Assembly: GCA_032716605.1 (NCBI GenBank)
Contig: CM064495.1
Span: forward strand, 46,245,524 to 46,309,523
Direction: 5' to 3'
Origin: Paralithodes platypus
Lineage: Eukaryota; Arthropoda; Malacostraca; Decapoda; Lithodidae
DNA length: 64,000 bases
Below the pieces are notes generated by a model, which saw only the letters and a list, made by a program, of their open reading frames with translations, made no database searches and had not been told where the DNA came from. Shown piece by piece: positions 42,308-56,430 of this stretch (position 1 is the first letter of the stretch; every line of letters begins with the position of its first letter). A program made the position numbers and the translations under genes.

Positions 42308-44140
42308 ATTTGTAGAGCTACGACGCAAAGCCAAAAAGTTAATTAAGCAAAGTAAAAAGACCCTGGAGTTACATGTTGCGAATCAAAGTAAAACAAACCC
42401 GAAAGAATTCTATAGTTATATCAGAAAGAAAAAAGTAGTTACTTCAACTGTTGGACCGTTAGTCGATGAAAATGGAGAATACACCAAAGACGAAGTACAA
42501 ATGAGTAATGCCCTCAATACCTTCATTGCATCAGTTTTTACAACAGAAGACCTCAGTGATATCCCTACACCATCGCCGATTCAGATTGATAATTCAGATG
42601 TTCTAAGCAATATCACCGTTACAGAGAGAGAAGTATTGAATTGTTTAGATAAACTCAAGGTAAATAAAACGCCTGGACCTGATACAATCTCGCCTAGAGT
42701 TCTAAAGGTAGCTAAGGATGAGCTCTCCAAACCACTGACATTGTTCTTCAATGAATCCTTGCAGTCTGGGACTATGCCTGATCAGTGGAAGCTAGCCAAC
42801 GTAACACCGATATTCAAAAAAGGCAGCAAATCCCTACCCAGTAACTATCGTCCAATTAGCTTAACCTCAATTGTATGTAAAATGCTAGAAACACTCATAA
42901 GAGACAGACTCGTAAATCACTTAGAGGCAAATAACTTCCTTAAAGATAGTCAACACGGCTTTCGTAAAAAAAGTTCCTGTTTAACAAACCTCTTAGACTT
43001 CTTCCACGATATCCTCAACCTCTACGATGAGAGTAAAGCTGTAGATATTATATACCTTGATTTTCAAAAGGCCTTTGACAAAGTTCCCCACAAACGTTTA
43101 CTGCTAAAACTAAAAGCGCATGGAATACAAGACGGTGTGTTGAAATGGATAGAAAATTGGCTCAGCGACAGAAAGCAAAGAGTAGTCATAAACGTTAAGG
43201 CATCTAAATGGACCAATGTAAGTAGCGGGGTACCCCAGGGATCGGTACTAGGACCAATTCTCTTTCTAATTTACATCAACGACATAGATGAGGGTCTCAC
43301 CTGTACAATCTCAAAATTTGCTGACGATACAAAAATTGCAAATAGCGTACTCTCAAAAGAACAAGTTGACGATATGCAACACAATCTAGATAAATTGTCA
43401 TGTTGGGCCCAAATTTGGCAAATGAGTTTCAATGCGATAAATGTAAAGTACTACATATCGGATACCTAAATGAGAAAGCAAACTATTCGATGAATGGCAC
43501 TCAGCTTAAGAATGTAAACAGAGAAACCGATCTGGGAGTAACAATATCGAGTAACCTAAAACCGAGTCAACAATGTTCAGAAGTTGTTAAGAAGGCAAAC
43601 AAAATAATTGGCTTTATAGGCAGGTCATTTGAGCATAAATCCAAAGAAGTTATCCTAACCCTTTACAATTCCTTAGTCCGCCCTCTTCTGGAATACTGCG
43701 TTCAATCCTGGTGCCCTTATTACCAAAAAGATATAAACAAGCTAGAACGAGTTCAACGTAGAGTTACCAAAATGATACCTAGCCTAACGAACAAACCATA
43801 CAAAGAGCGTCTTAGAGAATTAAATATATTTCCTTTAACCCAGCGCAGATTAAGAGGTGACTTAATTCAAGTGTTCAAAATCATCAAAGGCATCGACAAT
43901 ATGAACTGTAGTAAGTACTTCACTATCGACCAATCTAATTACACGCGGGGAAACGGTTGCAAAATTATTGGTAAATCTTTTAACTCACACGAATCTAAGA
44001 ATTTCTTCTTCAATCGAATTGTTAACTTGTGGAATGGGCTTCCCCGAGACGTTATAGACTGCAGCACCGTTGATTCATTTAAACTCCGCCTAGACAAATA
44101 TCTCGCATCAAACCCGCGACTGACTGCGTTTGTAAATTAA
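42306..44140 (+). pseudogene. LINE-1w reverse transcriptase and C-terminal region, one frameshift
   Basis: The open frame runs from the truncation point to 43469 and resumes one frame over until LTAFVN and a stop at 44140. Motifs present: TPGPDTISPRVLK, SNYRPISLTS, QHGFRKKSSC, YLDFQKAFDKVPHKR (catalytic Asp), GVPQGSVLGPILFLIYINDI and FADDTKIANS (catalytic Asp pair), then WNGLPRDVIDCSTVDSFKLR in the tail. The break near 43434 is a single missing G relative to copy 1 (GCGATAAATG against GCGGATAAATG). Unlike copy 1, the linker before the RT and the junction near 43760 (CGTAGAGTTACC) are in frame, so the two copies carry independent lesions. Confidence 0.92.
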
Positions 44141-44343
44141 TAACTTTATTTTATCCCCCCCTCAGTTACTAACCCATCTGTCCCCTACTAACTTCCTAAT
44201 CCTGCCACGGACATTAGTTCCCTTTCCAATGTTCCCTTACCCACTCTAAACCACTGTTTGGACACTTGATCCTCAGTGTTTTGGAGGACAAGCAGCCTAG
44301 AAGAGTCACTAGGTCTGTTGTTGCTTGATTTCCTTTGTACTCT
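44141..44343 (+). mobile_element. LINE-1w 3' UTR
   Basis: CCCTACTAACTTCCTAATCC, AACCACTGTTTGGACACTTG and TTGCTTGATTTCCTTTGTAC match the minus strand of 1438-1608 and 27629-27757. Confidence 0.9.
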
Positions 44344-44799
44344 CTCGCCATGAAAAGTATTAATTCAATTACCCAATTAACTATGGTTTGTCACGATTAT
44401 CAACATTGAAATAAATCGTGGGTCTCAATAGATTTTTGATAAAGGTCATATGTTCCATAATAAGTACTTGATTAGCCACGAAATAATTAACTTCTCCACT
44501 ACGAGATTCTTAACTGAGTAAATAATGTAGGCCTATAGATAATTAGAAAGTGACGAAAAATCCCTAATTGGTTGACAAGCTCATATGAAACTGATCAGAA
44601 CTCCCTCAAACCAAAACCAAATCAAACTCTCCTTCCGAAACCAAATAAACACGTCTACTGCTAGCCAGATTAAAGTGGAAAGTTAATTATCGTACTGGAA
44701 TAGGCTGAGAAACGGTAGACTTCAAAACAACTCCTAAAGCCAGTCCCTTTTTTATGGTCGTTATTGATGAATATACAAGGTAAAGTGATGTTTCCATTT
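44344..44799. other. Intergenic, nothing recognised
   Basis: AT-rich, no gene supported. Confidence 0.35.
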
Positions 44800-45075
44800 T
44801 TTTATTATGACTTTATTAGTCATTAAAGTATCCAAACAATGCGATATCTTGATCATTTTCCCGTATTCCTTCTCGTATCCACCTTTTCAATTCCTATTAC
44901 AACTTTATTGGTGATTAGAATACCCAAAACAATGCTATTTCCTGTCAATTTTGCAGTATTCCTTCTCGTATTCATTTTTTCAGTTATAATTATGACTTTA
45001 TTGGCAGTTTGAGTAACCCAAACAATGGTATTTCCTGTCAATTTTCCCTGTATTCCTTCTAATAATCATTCCAGT
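44800..45075. repeat. About 90-96 bp unit x3
   Basis: TTATGACTTTATTAGTCA/TTACAACTTTATTGGTGA, CCAAACAATGC, TCCTGTCAATTTT and GTATTCCTTCTCGTAT recur from about 44806, 44896 and 44992. Confidence 0.88.
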
Positions 45076-45179
45076 CTTTAAACCGTGTTAGAAACCCTAA
45101 TCTTAACTATTCACAATTAGGACACCTAGAAATAGTTCGGGACTACAGGCTGAGTTAGGAGAGATGTTTATGTATTTGT

Positions 45180-45515
45180 TGGTATAATTATTTGTTAGTT
45201 TCCTCCATAGACCTCCATCAATATTTTAAAACTACCTCTAAGAGCGCCTCTTCGAGATAAATATGTACATTTTGCTGTAGAAAAATGCCCCGGCCAAAGG
45301 CCGATTCATCCTACATTGCAGGCTCAATGTAACTCGCCAGGAAAAATTCGACACCTAAATGGCACGAAAGGTCTTAAAATCGCCAAACTAATAGGGCTAA
45401 TGTCGTAAAATATCAAAAGTAATGGGGGCTAAACATAAGGGAGAAGGGGGTACAGAAGCAACTTGGGGGTGTTTCCTTGAAACTTGATAGAGGTCTAGGG
45501 AGCAAACTAAAACAA
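45180..45515 (+). mobile_element. MITE-A copy 10, with an inverted partial second copy at its right end
   Basis: TTAGTTTCCTCCATAGACCT..GAGAAGGGGGTACAG is a plus-oriented MITE-A. From about 45463, GGGGGTGTTTCCTTGAAACT, TGATAGAGGTCTAGGGAG and AAACTAAAAC is the same family's other end in minus orientation. The unit therefore folds back on itself. Confidence 0.85.
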
Positions 45516-46375
45516 AACCAAATATATATACAGTATATGAATATACACATACGATACTTAGCTCAAGCCTCCCAGCCTCGTTTCTTTCATTGTATTTTTT
45601 CCCCTTTATCGTCTCCTACTCGTAAGAATAATAACAAAAAGATATCTTTCCAAATTGCACCCCCCCCCCCCTACCCCAACCAAAAAAAATGCATGTAGTG
45701 CTCAAGCTCGTGTTGCCAGCTATTATTATCTCTCTTCTCTCTCTCTCTCTCTCTCTCTCGTTCTGTTTTTTTTATTTCTTTTTTTTTTTTTTTTTTTTTT
45801 TTTAAATGTTTAAACTTAGTTTAACCAGACCACTGCTTCACAACAAGAAATATCATAGGGCTGGCCCTCTCTCTCTGGTGGTGGGTGGGTAGAGAGCCTT
45901 CTGCTTTGCTATCCTTGCCTTCCACTTTGTAGCAAATTCTATGTTAGCATTAAATCCGGACTGCCTAGTAGGGACCGCAAGCTCTGTGTAGTCTGTGTAT
46001 ATATGTAACTCTATGTAACATTTTCTCTCCCTTCCCCCCCGGGCAATGGAGGGGCTATTCCAGTCACGTTGCTTATTTTCAGTTATTTGCCGCGTATAGC
46101 CGTAGATCTGGCCCAATGTGACACTTTAAGCCTCTCTTTCCTCCCCTCTCCCCTCCTTCCTCCCCACTCCACTCCCCTCCCCTCTCCCCACTCTTGCCAC
46201 ACTCCCATCAATCCGTCCAGAGGCTACAGTCAACTCCTTCCGCGGGAGGGCCTTCGTTCCACTGAGCTTCGGGTCCGGGTCGCCATCGCTTCGGACATAC
46301 ACATACCCCCAAACGTCAACACATCGACCCGATAGGCTTTTGTTTTTTTTCCCACGCAAGCTGCAGTTATATTCC
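45516..46375. other. Intergenic; (CT)n 45730-45759, poly(T) 45780-45803
   Basis: Apart from these tracts and a pyrimidine-rich stretch at 46130-46200, the sequence is non-repetitive. A GC/CpG-rich patch at 46205-46300 (TTCCGCGGGAGGGCC, GGGTCCGGGTCGCC) is unassigned. Confidence 0.4.
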
Positions 46376-48321
<1,946 letters not shown>

Positions 48322-48547
48322 AACTCAACCAGTAGACCATAACAACCAGTACCTCTCAACCAGTTGACCATAACACCCAGTACCTCTCAAGCAGTGCCAA
48401 CTCAACCAGTAAACCATTTACAAACAGTATCTCTCAACCAGTGCCAACCCAACCAGTAGACCTTAACAACCAGTACCTCTCAACCAGTCCCAGCTCAACC
48501 AGTAGACCATTTACACCAGTACCTCTCAACCAGTACCAACTCAACCA
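48322..48547. repeat. CAACCAGTA-based array, about 55 bp higher-order unit
   Basis: Alternating CTCAACCAGTAGACCAT, AACAACCAGTACC and TCTCAACCAGTGCCAA words, about four higher-order units. Confidence 0.92.
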
Positions 48548-48580
48548 ATGATGGGAAGATAAGTTAGGTCAGAGCTTTAA

Positions 48581-49482
48581 AGGGGTAAGGGTTTATTCAT
48601 TGGTAGATGTATTTATTTATTTAGTTCTTTAGTTTCCTCCCTACACCTCCATAAAACTTTATAAAAAAACGACCCCAAGATCCACCTTCTAGATAAATGT
48701 GTACATTTTTCAGTAGAAAGATTGTCCCGGCCAGTTCCTCCTAACTTACAGGTTCTCTATCGCTCACCAGGAAAAAATCGACACCTAAATGGCACAACAG
48801 GTCTTGATATTGACAAAGAGATGGGGCGAACTCTTAAAATCGTCAAACAAATGGGGCGAACATCTTAAAAACTCAAAATTAATGGGGCCAAACATGAGGG
48901 AGAAGGGGGGGCCATAATAACCCATGAAAACCAAACTATCACAAGAGGAATATCCCATGAAAACCAAACTATCACAAAAGGAATAACCCATGAAAAGCAA
49001 ACAACCACAAAAGGAATTACCCATGAAAAGCAAACTACGGTACCACAAAAGGAATAACCCATGAAAAGCAAACAACCACAAAAGGAATTACCCATGAAAA
49101 GCAAACTACCACAAGAGAAATAACCCATGAAAAGTAAACAACCACGAGAGGAATTACCCATGAAAAGCCAACTACCACAAGAGCCAAAACAAAACTACCA
49201 AGAGAGGAATACCCCACGAAAAGCAAACAACCACAAGATGAATAACTCATGAAAAGCAAACAACCACGAGAGGAATCACTCATGAAAAGCAAACAACCAC
49301 AAGATGAATAACTCATGAAAAGCAAACAACCACGAGAGGAATCACTCATGAAAAGCAAACAACCACAAGATGAAGTACCCATGAAAAAACAAACTACCAC
49401 AAAAAAGAGGAATCAAAGGCAAACAACCATAAGAGGAATTACCCATGAAAAGCAAACTACCGCCAAATAAAAAATCCTCCCC
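48581..49482 (+). mobile_element. MITE-A copy 11 (about 900 bp, inflated by a 33 bp array)
   Basis: Left end AGGGGTAAGGGTTTATTC after TTAA (48577-48580). The right end AAATAAAAAATCCTCCCC is its inverse-like partner, followed by TAAG. The first 330 bp are standard MITE-A up to GAGGGAGAAGGGGGGGCC, then the 33 bp array fills the space before the right terminal repeat. Confidence 0.87.
48915..49465. repeat. 33 bp tandem array inside MITE-A copy 11
   Basis: About 16 units of TAACCCATGAAAAGCAAACA plus ACCACAAAAGGAA, with GAGAGGAAT and GATGAAT variants and alternating ACCCATG/ACTCATG. 33 bp is 11 codons, so the reverse strand reads as an 11-residue periodic Cys/Leu/Phe-rich peptide in several frames. 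That is an artefact of the period. Confidence 0.96.
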
Positions 49483-50030
<548 letters not shown>

Positions 50031-50930
50031 TGGGACGGATGACATGGCCCTCTCAGCTGGATGAGGGCGGCACACAGATGGCACCAGGATATAATTGGCA
50101 GAGTAGTTAAGAATAGAACACAAAACAAAATAAACTATCTGCAAGAAGAAGACGAAAGGTAAGACGTCTATGGCTAGTGTTCTTTTACATTCTGAGATCA
50201 AGGTAAATTACAGGTACTGTACAGTTAAAGTTTTAAACTGAGAAGGAGAATGGCTGTGGTGGTCTGGAGCCAGACACAAGGCAGCAGGATGCCATAAACG
50301 GCGGCACAGGCTGAATAAGAAAGGGTGGCTACTTAAGTTAATGAATGCGTATCAAGGAATGAGGGATGAAGAACACGAATTGCGATTAGAGATAACAGAA
50401 CGATCAACTGTATGGTAGGGTGATATTCAGTAGAATCGACACATGGGGGGGGGGGGGGTGCTACAGGTGCGTTATGGGAGAATGGCATGGGAGCGATATG
50501 GAGAAGAAGCTTTATGGTGGGGGTCGGTTCGGTTATGTTAGTCCATGAGCCATTTCCCCAAGTTTCACGAATCTATGCCATCCAAAAGGATAAACTTTCA
50601 GCATAAACTAAAACAAAAAAACGGTTACGAAGTGATCAGTATACCGATACCGCTCTACTGTATAGTAAATGACCAAGGTTATCTACTCTAAATTATATTA
50701 CCACAGCAATACTAATAATGTGTAAATTAGTATTACAATTATTATCCCTGAATGATAGTGCCGATGGTCACTCTGTCCCATGAACGAACTACGCTGAAGA
50801 AAGGATACGTTGTAGGTGTTATGGTATGACTCAAGGGCAGAAAGGGATACTTTCATTTTATAGATAATTAGATTTTAAATAATGATTACTGGCACTGAGT
50901 ACTTAGTGAGAGGTTACGGGACAGTTAAGA
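50031..50930. other. Intergenic; poly(G) at 50448-50458
   Basis: Non-repetitive, no gene supported. Confidence 0.4.
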
Positions 50931-52530
50931 GAGGGAGAACCTAGCTTGAACGATAGAGAAGCAGATTAAGAAACATGGAAGCTTGAAAGGGAGAGAAAGA
51001 GAGACAGAAGGTCGAGAGGAAAACAAAAAGAGAAGTCGAGTAAGAAAATGGTATAAGGTTGAGAGGGAGAGAGGCAGAAAGGTACCGAATTTAAGTGGCC
51101 ACAACCTACGGTGATCTTATAGTATTAAGGTGAATTAACTATTTTACTACAACCTACTTCTGACAGCAATGCAGTTAATAGTTAAGTTACTTCATTCATC
51201 TTTAGACTATAAATAAATTCATATGAAGTCAAACCTCCTCAGCACGTGTAACTTTTGCATATGCCTAAAACTGTATCGTCATGAGTCAAAAAAGTTGCGG
51301 ATACATTTGACTTTATTTTTAACTCAAACAAGGCAATGCCATACTTATTAATGTCCTTCATCATTCTGAACTTGGTTATAATGACGCAAAAATCAAAGAA
51401 ATGTATATTAAGTATGGCTAACGTCTGTAAATGCAAGAGGACGAACGAGGGAGGTTGCAGGGAGGGAGGCAACCAGGAGGATGGAACCGGATGTTAGAGA
51501 AATTTATGGGACCAGCAAGATAGGGAGATGATCGGTCGAGAGATAGATATAATATTATGTAGGAAGGAATAGTAAAGAGAGCGATAAGTAGAGATTAGGT
51601 CAAGCGATAGAGTCCGAGAAAAAGACAGAAGGTTGAAAGGGAGAGAGACAGAAAGTAGGGAGAAATTAAAATGAGACAAGGGAGAGTGTCATAGGAGGTT
51701 TTAGGATCGAAACGGGATAAAGAAAGAGAGGCAGAAGTCAGAGTAATAGAGACCGAACAGGTTGAACGGTAAATGAACAGGTTAAGAGAGACAAGAGGAC
51801 GAAGGGAGGAATAGTTAGTTAAAATAGGACTTCAGAGGCTATCAATTCTTCTGAATTATTAAGCCAGCACACTGTAAGTCAAGAAAAGCGCCAGGACTGG
51901 AGCCCCTGTTCGAGAACTCCAGTCCCTTGAGGGGAGGAGACCTAGGGAGCCCAGGGAAGGCAATGGGAGGGAGGGTTGAGTCCAAGGGGTCCAGCTAACA
52001 GAAGGATGGAGCCGGGTGTTAGAGAAGGTTATGGGACAGGAACAAGAGGGAAGTGAATGGGTCCAGAAAAGGGTAGATGTAGAGGTGGATGGGAATGAGA
52101 TAGAGATGAAAAGAATACAGTAAGAGATGAGAGAAGGGACAGGAACAAGAGGAGAGTGAAGAGGCCGAGAGATAGGTAGAAGTAGAGGCGGATAAGGAAT
52201 GGGATAGATATGGAAGGAATACACAGACACGTAAAGAGAGAAGGTCGAAAGGGACAGCTGGACGAGGAGAGGGGTTCCAGGGGCCCCAGAGAAGGCAGGG
52301 GGGGGGGGGGGGGTTGAGCTACCAGAAGGATGGAGCCGGGTGTTAGAGAAGGTTATGGGGCCGGAACAAGAGGGGAGGGGGAAGGGTCGCTAACGAAAGA
52401 GGTCGCTGCAACGGTAAACATTTAGAGAGGAATTGGAGAGCGCGCGTGGGAATGGCAGAAGCAGATGGACATGGCAGGGGAGGAAGGGAGGGAACTCGGT
52501 GTAGGCCCGGCTGACAGTTTCGCGAGGAAA
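50931..52530. repeat. Purine-rich strand with about 320-525 bp spaced repeats
   Basis: A/G-rich plus strand. GGATGGA.CCGG.TGTTAGAGAA, TTATGGGACC/GG-A and CAAGAGGGAAGTG recur at about 51478, 52003 and 52326. The last two are preceded by a shared block with CCCAGGGAAGGCA/CCCAGAGAAGGCA. Poly(G) at 52298-52312. Pyrimidine-rich frames on the minus strand (Ser/Leu/Pro-rich) are artefacts. Confidence 0.75.
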
Positions 52531-53290
52531 GAGAGACACAAAAGACCATGCTTTTTTTTCCTAGTTATATAAAATTATTATTATATAAACTTTTTCCATT
52601 TACTTGCGTCCAAAAATACAAGTCCGTAAATAGCAACTGCTCTATCATGTTGCATAGCCTACTGTTCGTCGGCATATACTAAAACGCTCATTGAGTAGGA
52701 TACATACTCATCGTGCAGTAGTTTGTCCAAGGCTGAATTTTCGGGTGATTTAGCTCGTAAGAATCTGCAACGGAGAGTGTGGAGGGCACATGAATCACCA
52801 AAGGTTAATGTTGTTCCTTTTTAATCTCATTACTATTTCCATCAGCTGACTTAGGCTTGGTAAGGACCTCTCGCATTGAACTGATGTTATAAAGAAAAAT
52901 ATTAACAGTGTAAAGAATAATGGAAAATAGAACAACTGATTAAATACAGGTCTAATGCAAAGAAGGGGATAATATTCAAAGAAGAGAATCAAAGACATTA
53001 GAAAGAAAAGAAATAATAGCAAAAGGGGACATCATTGTATTATATGAAAGTAGGAGAGGAAGAGTGAACAAATAAACAAACAGATTAAAAAAGCAAAAGA
53101 AATTGAGAAAAACTGGAAAAAGAAAGGAAAGAGCGAATATACACTGGTAAAAGCAGATGACAATAGACAAAGAAGAGACCAGAAAACTACCCATCTCCCC
53201 TTAAGATCCAGGTAGAAAGACAGTGAGAAACAGATAACCGATAGTGAATAGATAAGAGATAAAAGGGGGCGAAGGATAGACACTGATAAA
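52531..53290. other. Intergenic, purine-rich toward the right
   Basis: Minus-strand frames here are Phe/Leu/Ser-rich because the plus strand is A/G-rich. No membrane-protein claim is warranted. Confidence 0.4.
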
Positions 53291-53935
53291 AGAGGGGAAG
53301 CAAGACAGAGTGAATATGATGATAGAGAGTTAAAATAGGATGAGGGGTAAAGAAAGGAGAAAAATATATGGTGTATAAAATCGGGCGAGGAAAACAGAGT
53401 TAGAATATGGGGACATAGTTAAAATACGATAAAAGGAGGAATGGATGAAGAAAGAAAGATGCTAAGAAAGGCGGGGGCGAAAGACAGAGTGCATATGATG
53501 ACAGTTAAAATGAGATAAAAGGAGGAAGGGAAGGATCAAGAATAATGGTAAGAAAGGCGGGGGCGAAAGACAAATCTCATATGATTATAATGAGTTAATA
53601 TAAGATAAAGGAAGAGAGGGAGGGAGAAAGCAAGATGGTAAGAAAATCTGGGGAGAAAGACAGTGCATATGATTATATTGAGTTAATATAAGATAATGAA
53701 GGGAGGGAAGGATAAAGAAAGATGGTAAGAAAGACATAGTACATATGATTATAATGAGTTAATAAAAGATCAAGCAAGAGAGGGAGGGAAAAGAAAGACG
53801 GTAAGAAAGGCTGGGGAGAAAGACAGAAAGCGCATATGATTATAATAAATTAATATAAGATAAAGGAAGAGAGAGAGGGATAAAGAAAGATGGTAAGAAA
53901 AGCGGGGGCGTGAAGACAGAGAGTGTGAATCACAG
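53291..53935. repeat. About 100-115 bp degenerate tandem unit x6-7
   Basis: AAGAAAGATGGTAAGAAAGG, GGGGGCGAAAGACAGAG, CATATGATTATAATGAGTTA and ATATAAGATAAAGGAAGAGA recur in this order from about 53451 to 53900, with older copies at 53291. Confidence 0.88.
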
Positions 53936-54270
53936 GGCCCCTCACCACCACCACCACCCCCAGCCCAGCGCCCCTTCTTCCCCCGGCCGGTGACTCTGAG
54001 CTGAGGTGATGCGACAGGAATTAATGCAGCGTCCTGGACTCGTCAGCCGCGGCGGGATTATCACGGAGCCTTGATGACACGCTCACCACGCTCCATCACG
54101 GACCCTTCTCCAACACCATCTCCACCACCACCACCACCAGTTCCTTCTCCTCCACCCTGGCCCCTCCACCACCACCACCACCACCTCGGCCTCTCCAATA
54201 CCTCTCCCTCCTCCGCCTCCACTTTCTTTCTTATCCACACCTTTCTTCTGGCCTCACACCGGTTTCTCAG
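53936..54270. repeat. (CCA)n-rich and GC-rich stretch
   Basis: CACCACCACCACCACC runs at about 53943, 54121 and 54168 surround a GC-rich segment (CGGCCGGTGACTCTGAGC). The Pro/His-rich frame is low complexity. Confidence 0.7.
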
Positions 54271-54760
54271 TTAATCTCGATACTCCATTACATTTTTCCT
54301 CCCTTTATGTAAAGGATTTTGTCTTGTCAGTGTGATGACTGCACGCGTGAGTGCGACCACACATTTGCATTCCCTTCTCCTGACACATACACGCACACAT
54401 ACAAATTTCATCATCGCTGGTCAAACCAGGTTTGGGTATACTGTGTATATAAACAATGCAATTCCTATCACGCAATTATTCAGTGCATACATACAAACAT
54501 TATATTTCACAACAGTGCCGCTACACGTGTCATCACCTACATTGCAACCACGCCTCCTATAATGAAGTTTGTTGATCCTGCTAAGTAAGGATTTCAAGGC
54601 ATATAACAAGATATTCAAGATTCATAAGTCGTACGATGCCCCTTCCTCACTTTCCCTTCACTCATTCGATCACCCCTAACCCAACCACCCCTTCCCACCC
54701 AACCTCCATGATCGCCCGCCCACCCACCTATCTCACCTCTTCCCCCCCCCATCTGAGCTT
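54271..54760. other. Intergenic, nothing recognised
   Basis: Overlapping frames on both strands with no motif; C-rich toward 54750. Confidence 0.35.
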
Positions 54761-54860
54761 CTAATAGACAACTAAGACTCCTAATAGACAACTAAGACTT
54801 CTAATAGACAACTAAGACTCCTAATAGACAACTAAGACTTCTAATAGACAACTAAGACTC
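54761..54860. repeat. 20 bp unit x5 (CTAATAGACAACTAAGACTC/T)
   Basis: Five units starting at 54761, 54781, 54801, 54821 and 54841. They are identical except for the last base, which alternates strictly C, T, C, T, C. This implies a 40 bp higher-order duplication. Confidence 0.97.
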
Positions 54861-54980
54861 CTAATCATATACCTTTCGTCTATCAAAGGAGGTAAATATA
54901 ACTGTACAAATAACAAGAGTGTTCAATAAAGCACCTGTCTCTGGCATGTGTGCAAACCTGAGCAAGTGTCATCTAAATTA

Positions 54981-55197
54981 AGCCGGTATCACACGAGAGC
55001 TTTTATAGTCAACATTCGATGATCAACATTTTTCTGGCAACATTTCATAACTATTTAGCACTGGTATCGGAAACTAGATTGCTGATAGATGAATTTAGGG
55101 GACCGAATCATACCGGTAATAATTATTGACCTCATAAGCTGCCAGACTAGCGTTGAGGATACATGTTGAGGGAAAAAGCGCTCGTGTGATACCGGCT
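54981..55197. mobile_element. MITE-F, full-length (217 bp, TTA flanks)
   Basis: Left AGCCGGTATCACACGAGAGC, right GCGCTCGTGTGATACCGGCT, inverse complements with one mismatch over 20 bp. TTA sits on both sides (54978-54980, 55198-55200). A 3 bp TTA-type duplication is typical of PIF/Harbinger elements. This assignment is inference. Confidence 0.85.
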
Positions 55198-55200
55198 TTA

Positions 55201-55879
55201 ATCCAAACTAGCCATCAGCCGAATGAAGCAAGTGGTCAAATTGGGCCTAATTGAGAGAGCGGTCGAATTAAGTCAAAGGGTTGAAATGAACAAAGCAGTC
55301 AAATTTGGCTGTAGGGTCGAATTGGGCCAAACTGAGGTAAGCGTTCTAATTGGGACTACGCATCCACTGCATGCAGACACTACATTTTGTTTACTTCCTT
55401 TCATATTTAAATTCAAAAGGTTTTATTGTCACCATATAGTTTAGAGATGGTGGCACGTTTAAATTGAGGGATTAAATAATTACATTCCCAATTGGGGTCA
55501 TTCAATCTTCAACTATTTTATATTATTGTATAAAAAGTAATTCAGCAACCAGAATGTACAGTATATTGTATGTATGTATGTATGTAGTATCGAGAAAATA
55601 TACGAAATGTTTTTGGTCATTTTTTAGGAGGGTTTATTTAGGGTGGGAGTGGGGGGCCTACAATTAATTACCGGTATATCTATTCGGGTACCGTACCAAA
55701 TGACGGTACCAATCTGATAAAGATTCCTTTAACTCCTTCCATTAGTTTATTTTAGAAAATCAATTACAGACAGACTGCCCAATGAACAAATAGACAACAA
55801 CTAAACAAACAGAGAAACACTGACGACCACTTAATCTCCATTAATTTCGTTAGGCGGAGATAACAAATATGCATCGAAT
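55201..55879. other. Intergenic with degenerate GGTCAAATTGGGCC repeat at 55230-55350
   Basis: AGTGGTCAAATTGGGCC, GCGGTCGAATTAAG, GCAGTCAAATTTGG and GGGTCGAATTGGGCC form a loose repeat of about 20-30 bp. The remainder is unassigned. Confidence 0.5.
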
Positions 55880-55985
55880 CATATATGTATGTATGTATGT
55901 ATGCCTGTATGTATTTACTCAGGCCCATTCCCCACTTTTCCTTTTTTTCTGGGGTGGCCGACTCAAGACAGAGCCTACATACACC
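55880..55985. repeat. TATG-associated dispersed element
   Basis: (TATG)n, TTTACTCAGGCCCATTCCCC, then TGGGGTGGCCGACTCAAGAC, as at 6054-6240 and in the loop of the inverted repeat at 29013-29300. Confidence 0.75.
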
Positions 55986-56199
55986 TACCATGTTTCAACG
56001 TTGGTAAAAATGTCTGCACAGGTAAAATTGCGAGAGTGTGGAGTTTGTGGGGCCAGGGCGGGCAGGTGACGAGGCGGGAGACATGGGGAGGTGACGGCCT
56101 GAATGAAGGAGCTGCGAGGTGTGAAGGTCGCGGAGAGAGAGAGAGGGATTTTGGTGGCCAGAGGAAAGGAGGTGGGGGTGTGGAGACAGGCAATGTGGA

Positions 56200-56430
56200 A
56201 AGGGGTGATATGGAGTTGGGTATGTAGAAGCATGGTGTGGAAATAACGTATGAGATGTGGATAGGGGGAGTGATGTGGAAATGGAGTTAGAGATATGGAT
56301 AGGAGTAGTGGTTTGGAAATAGCGTTGATGTGGACTTGGAGTTAAGATATGTGGATAGGGGTAGTGATGTGGAAGACTGGTGTGGAATTAGCGTTGGAGT
56401 TGTGGATAAAGGGAGTGATATGGAGAGAAT
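56200..56430. repeat. About 55-65 bp degenerate G-rich unit x4
   Basis: ATGTGGATAGGGGGAGTGAT, GTGGAAATGGAGTTAGAGAT and variants recur through the interval. Confidence 0.8.

Larger units (their letters stand above)
42305..44343 (+). mobile_element. Non-LTR retrotransposon LINE-1w copy 2 (5'-truncated)
   Basis: About 2.04 kb. It begins GAAATTTGTAGAGCTACGAC immediately after (CT)n, at the point equivalent to about 3500 in copy 1, so the endonuclease is missing. It contains RT, C-terminal region and 3' UTR and ends GATTTCCTTTGTACTC, followed by TCTCGCC. Protein-level agreement with copy 1 is very high, with only scattered substitutions, so both came from the same recent source. Confidence 0.94.

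Noticed and set aside
48785..49400. Cys/Leu/Phe/Gly-rich 11-residue repeat proteins on the minus strand
   Set aside because: A 33 bp minisatellite inside MITE-A copy 11 makes several overlapping periodic frames. No start context or unique region supports a gene.
52795..53283. Phe/Leu-rich minus-strand frames resembling membrane proteins
   Set aside because: They arise from the A/G-rich plus strand; overlapping frames have the same character.
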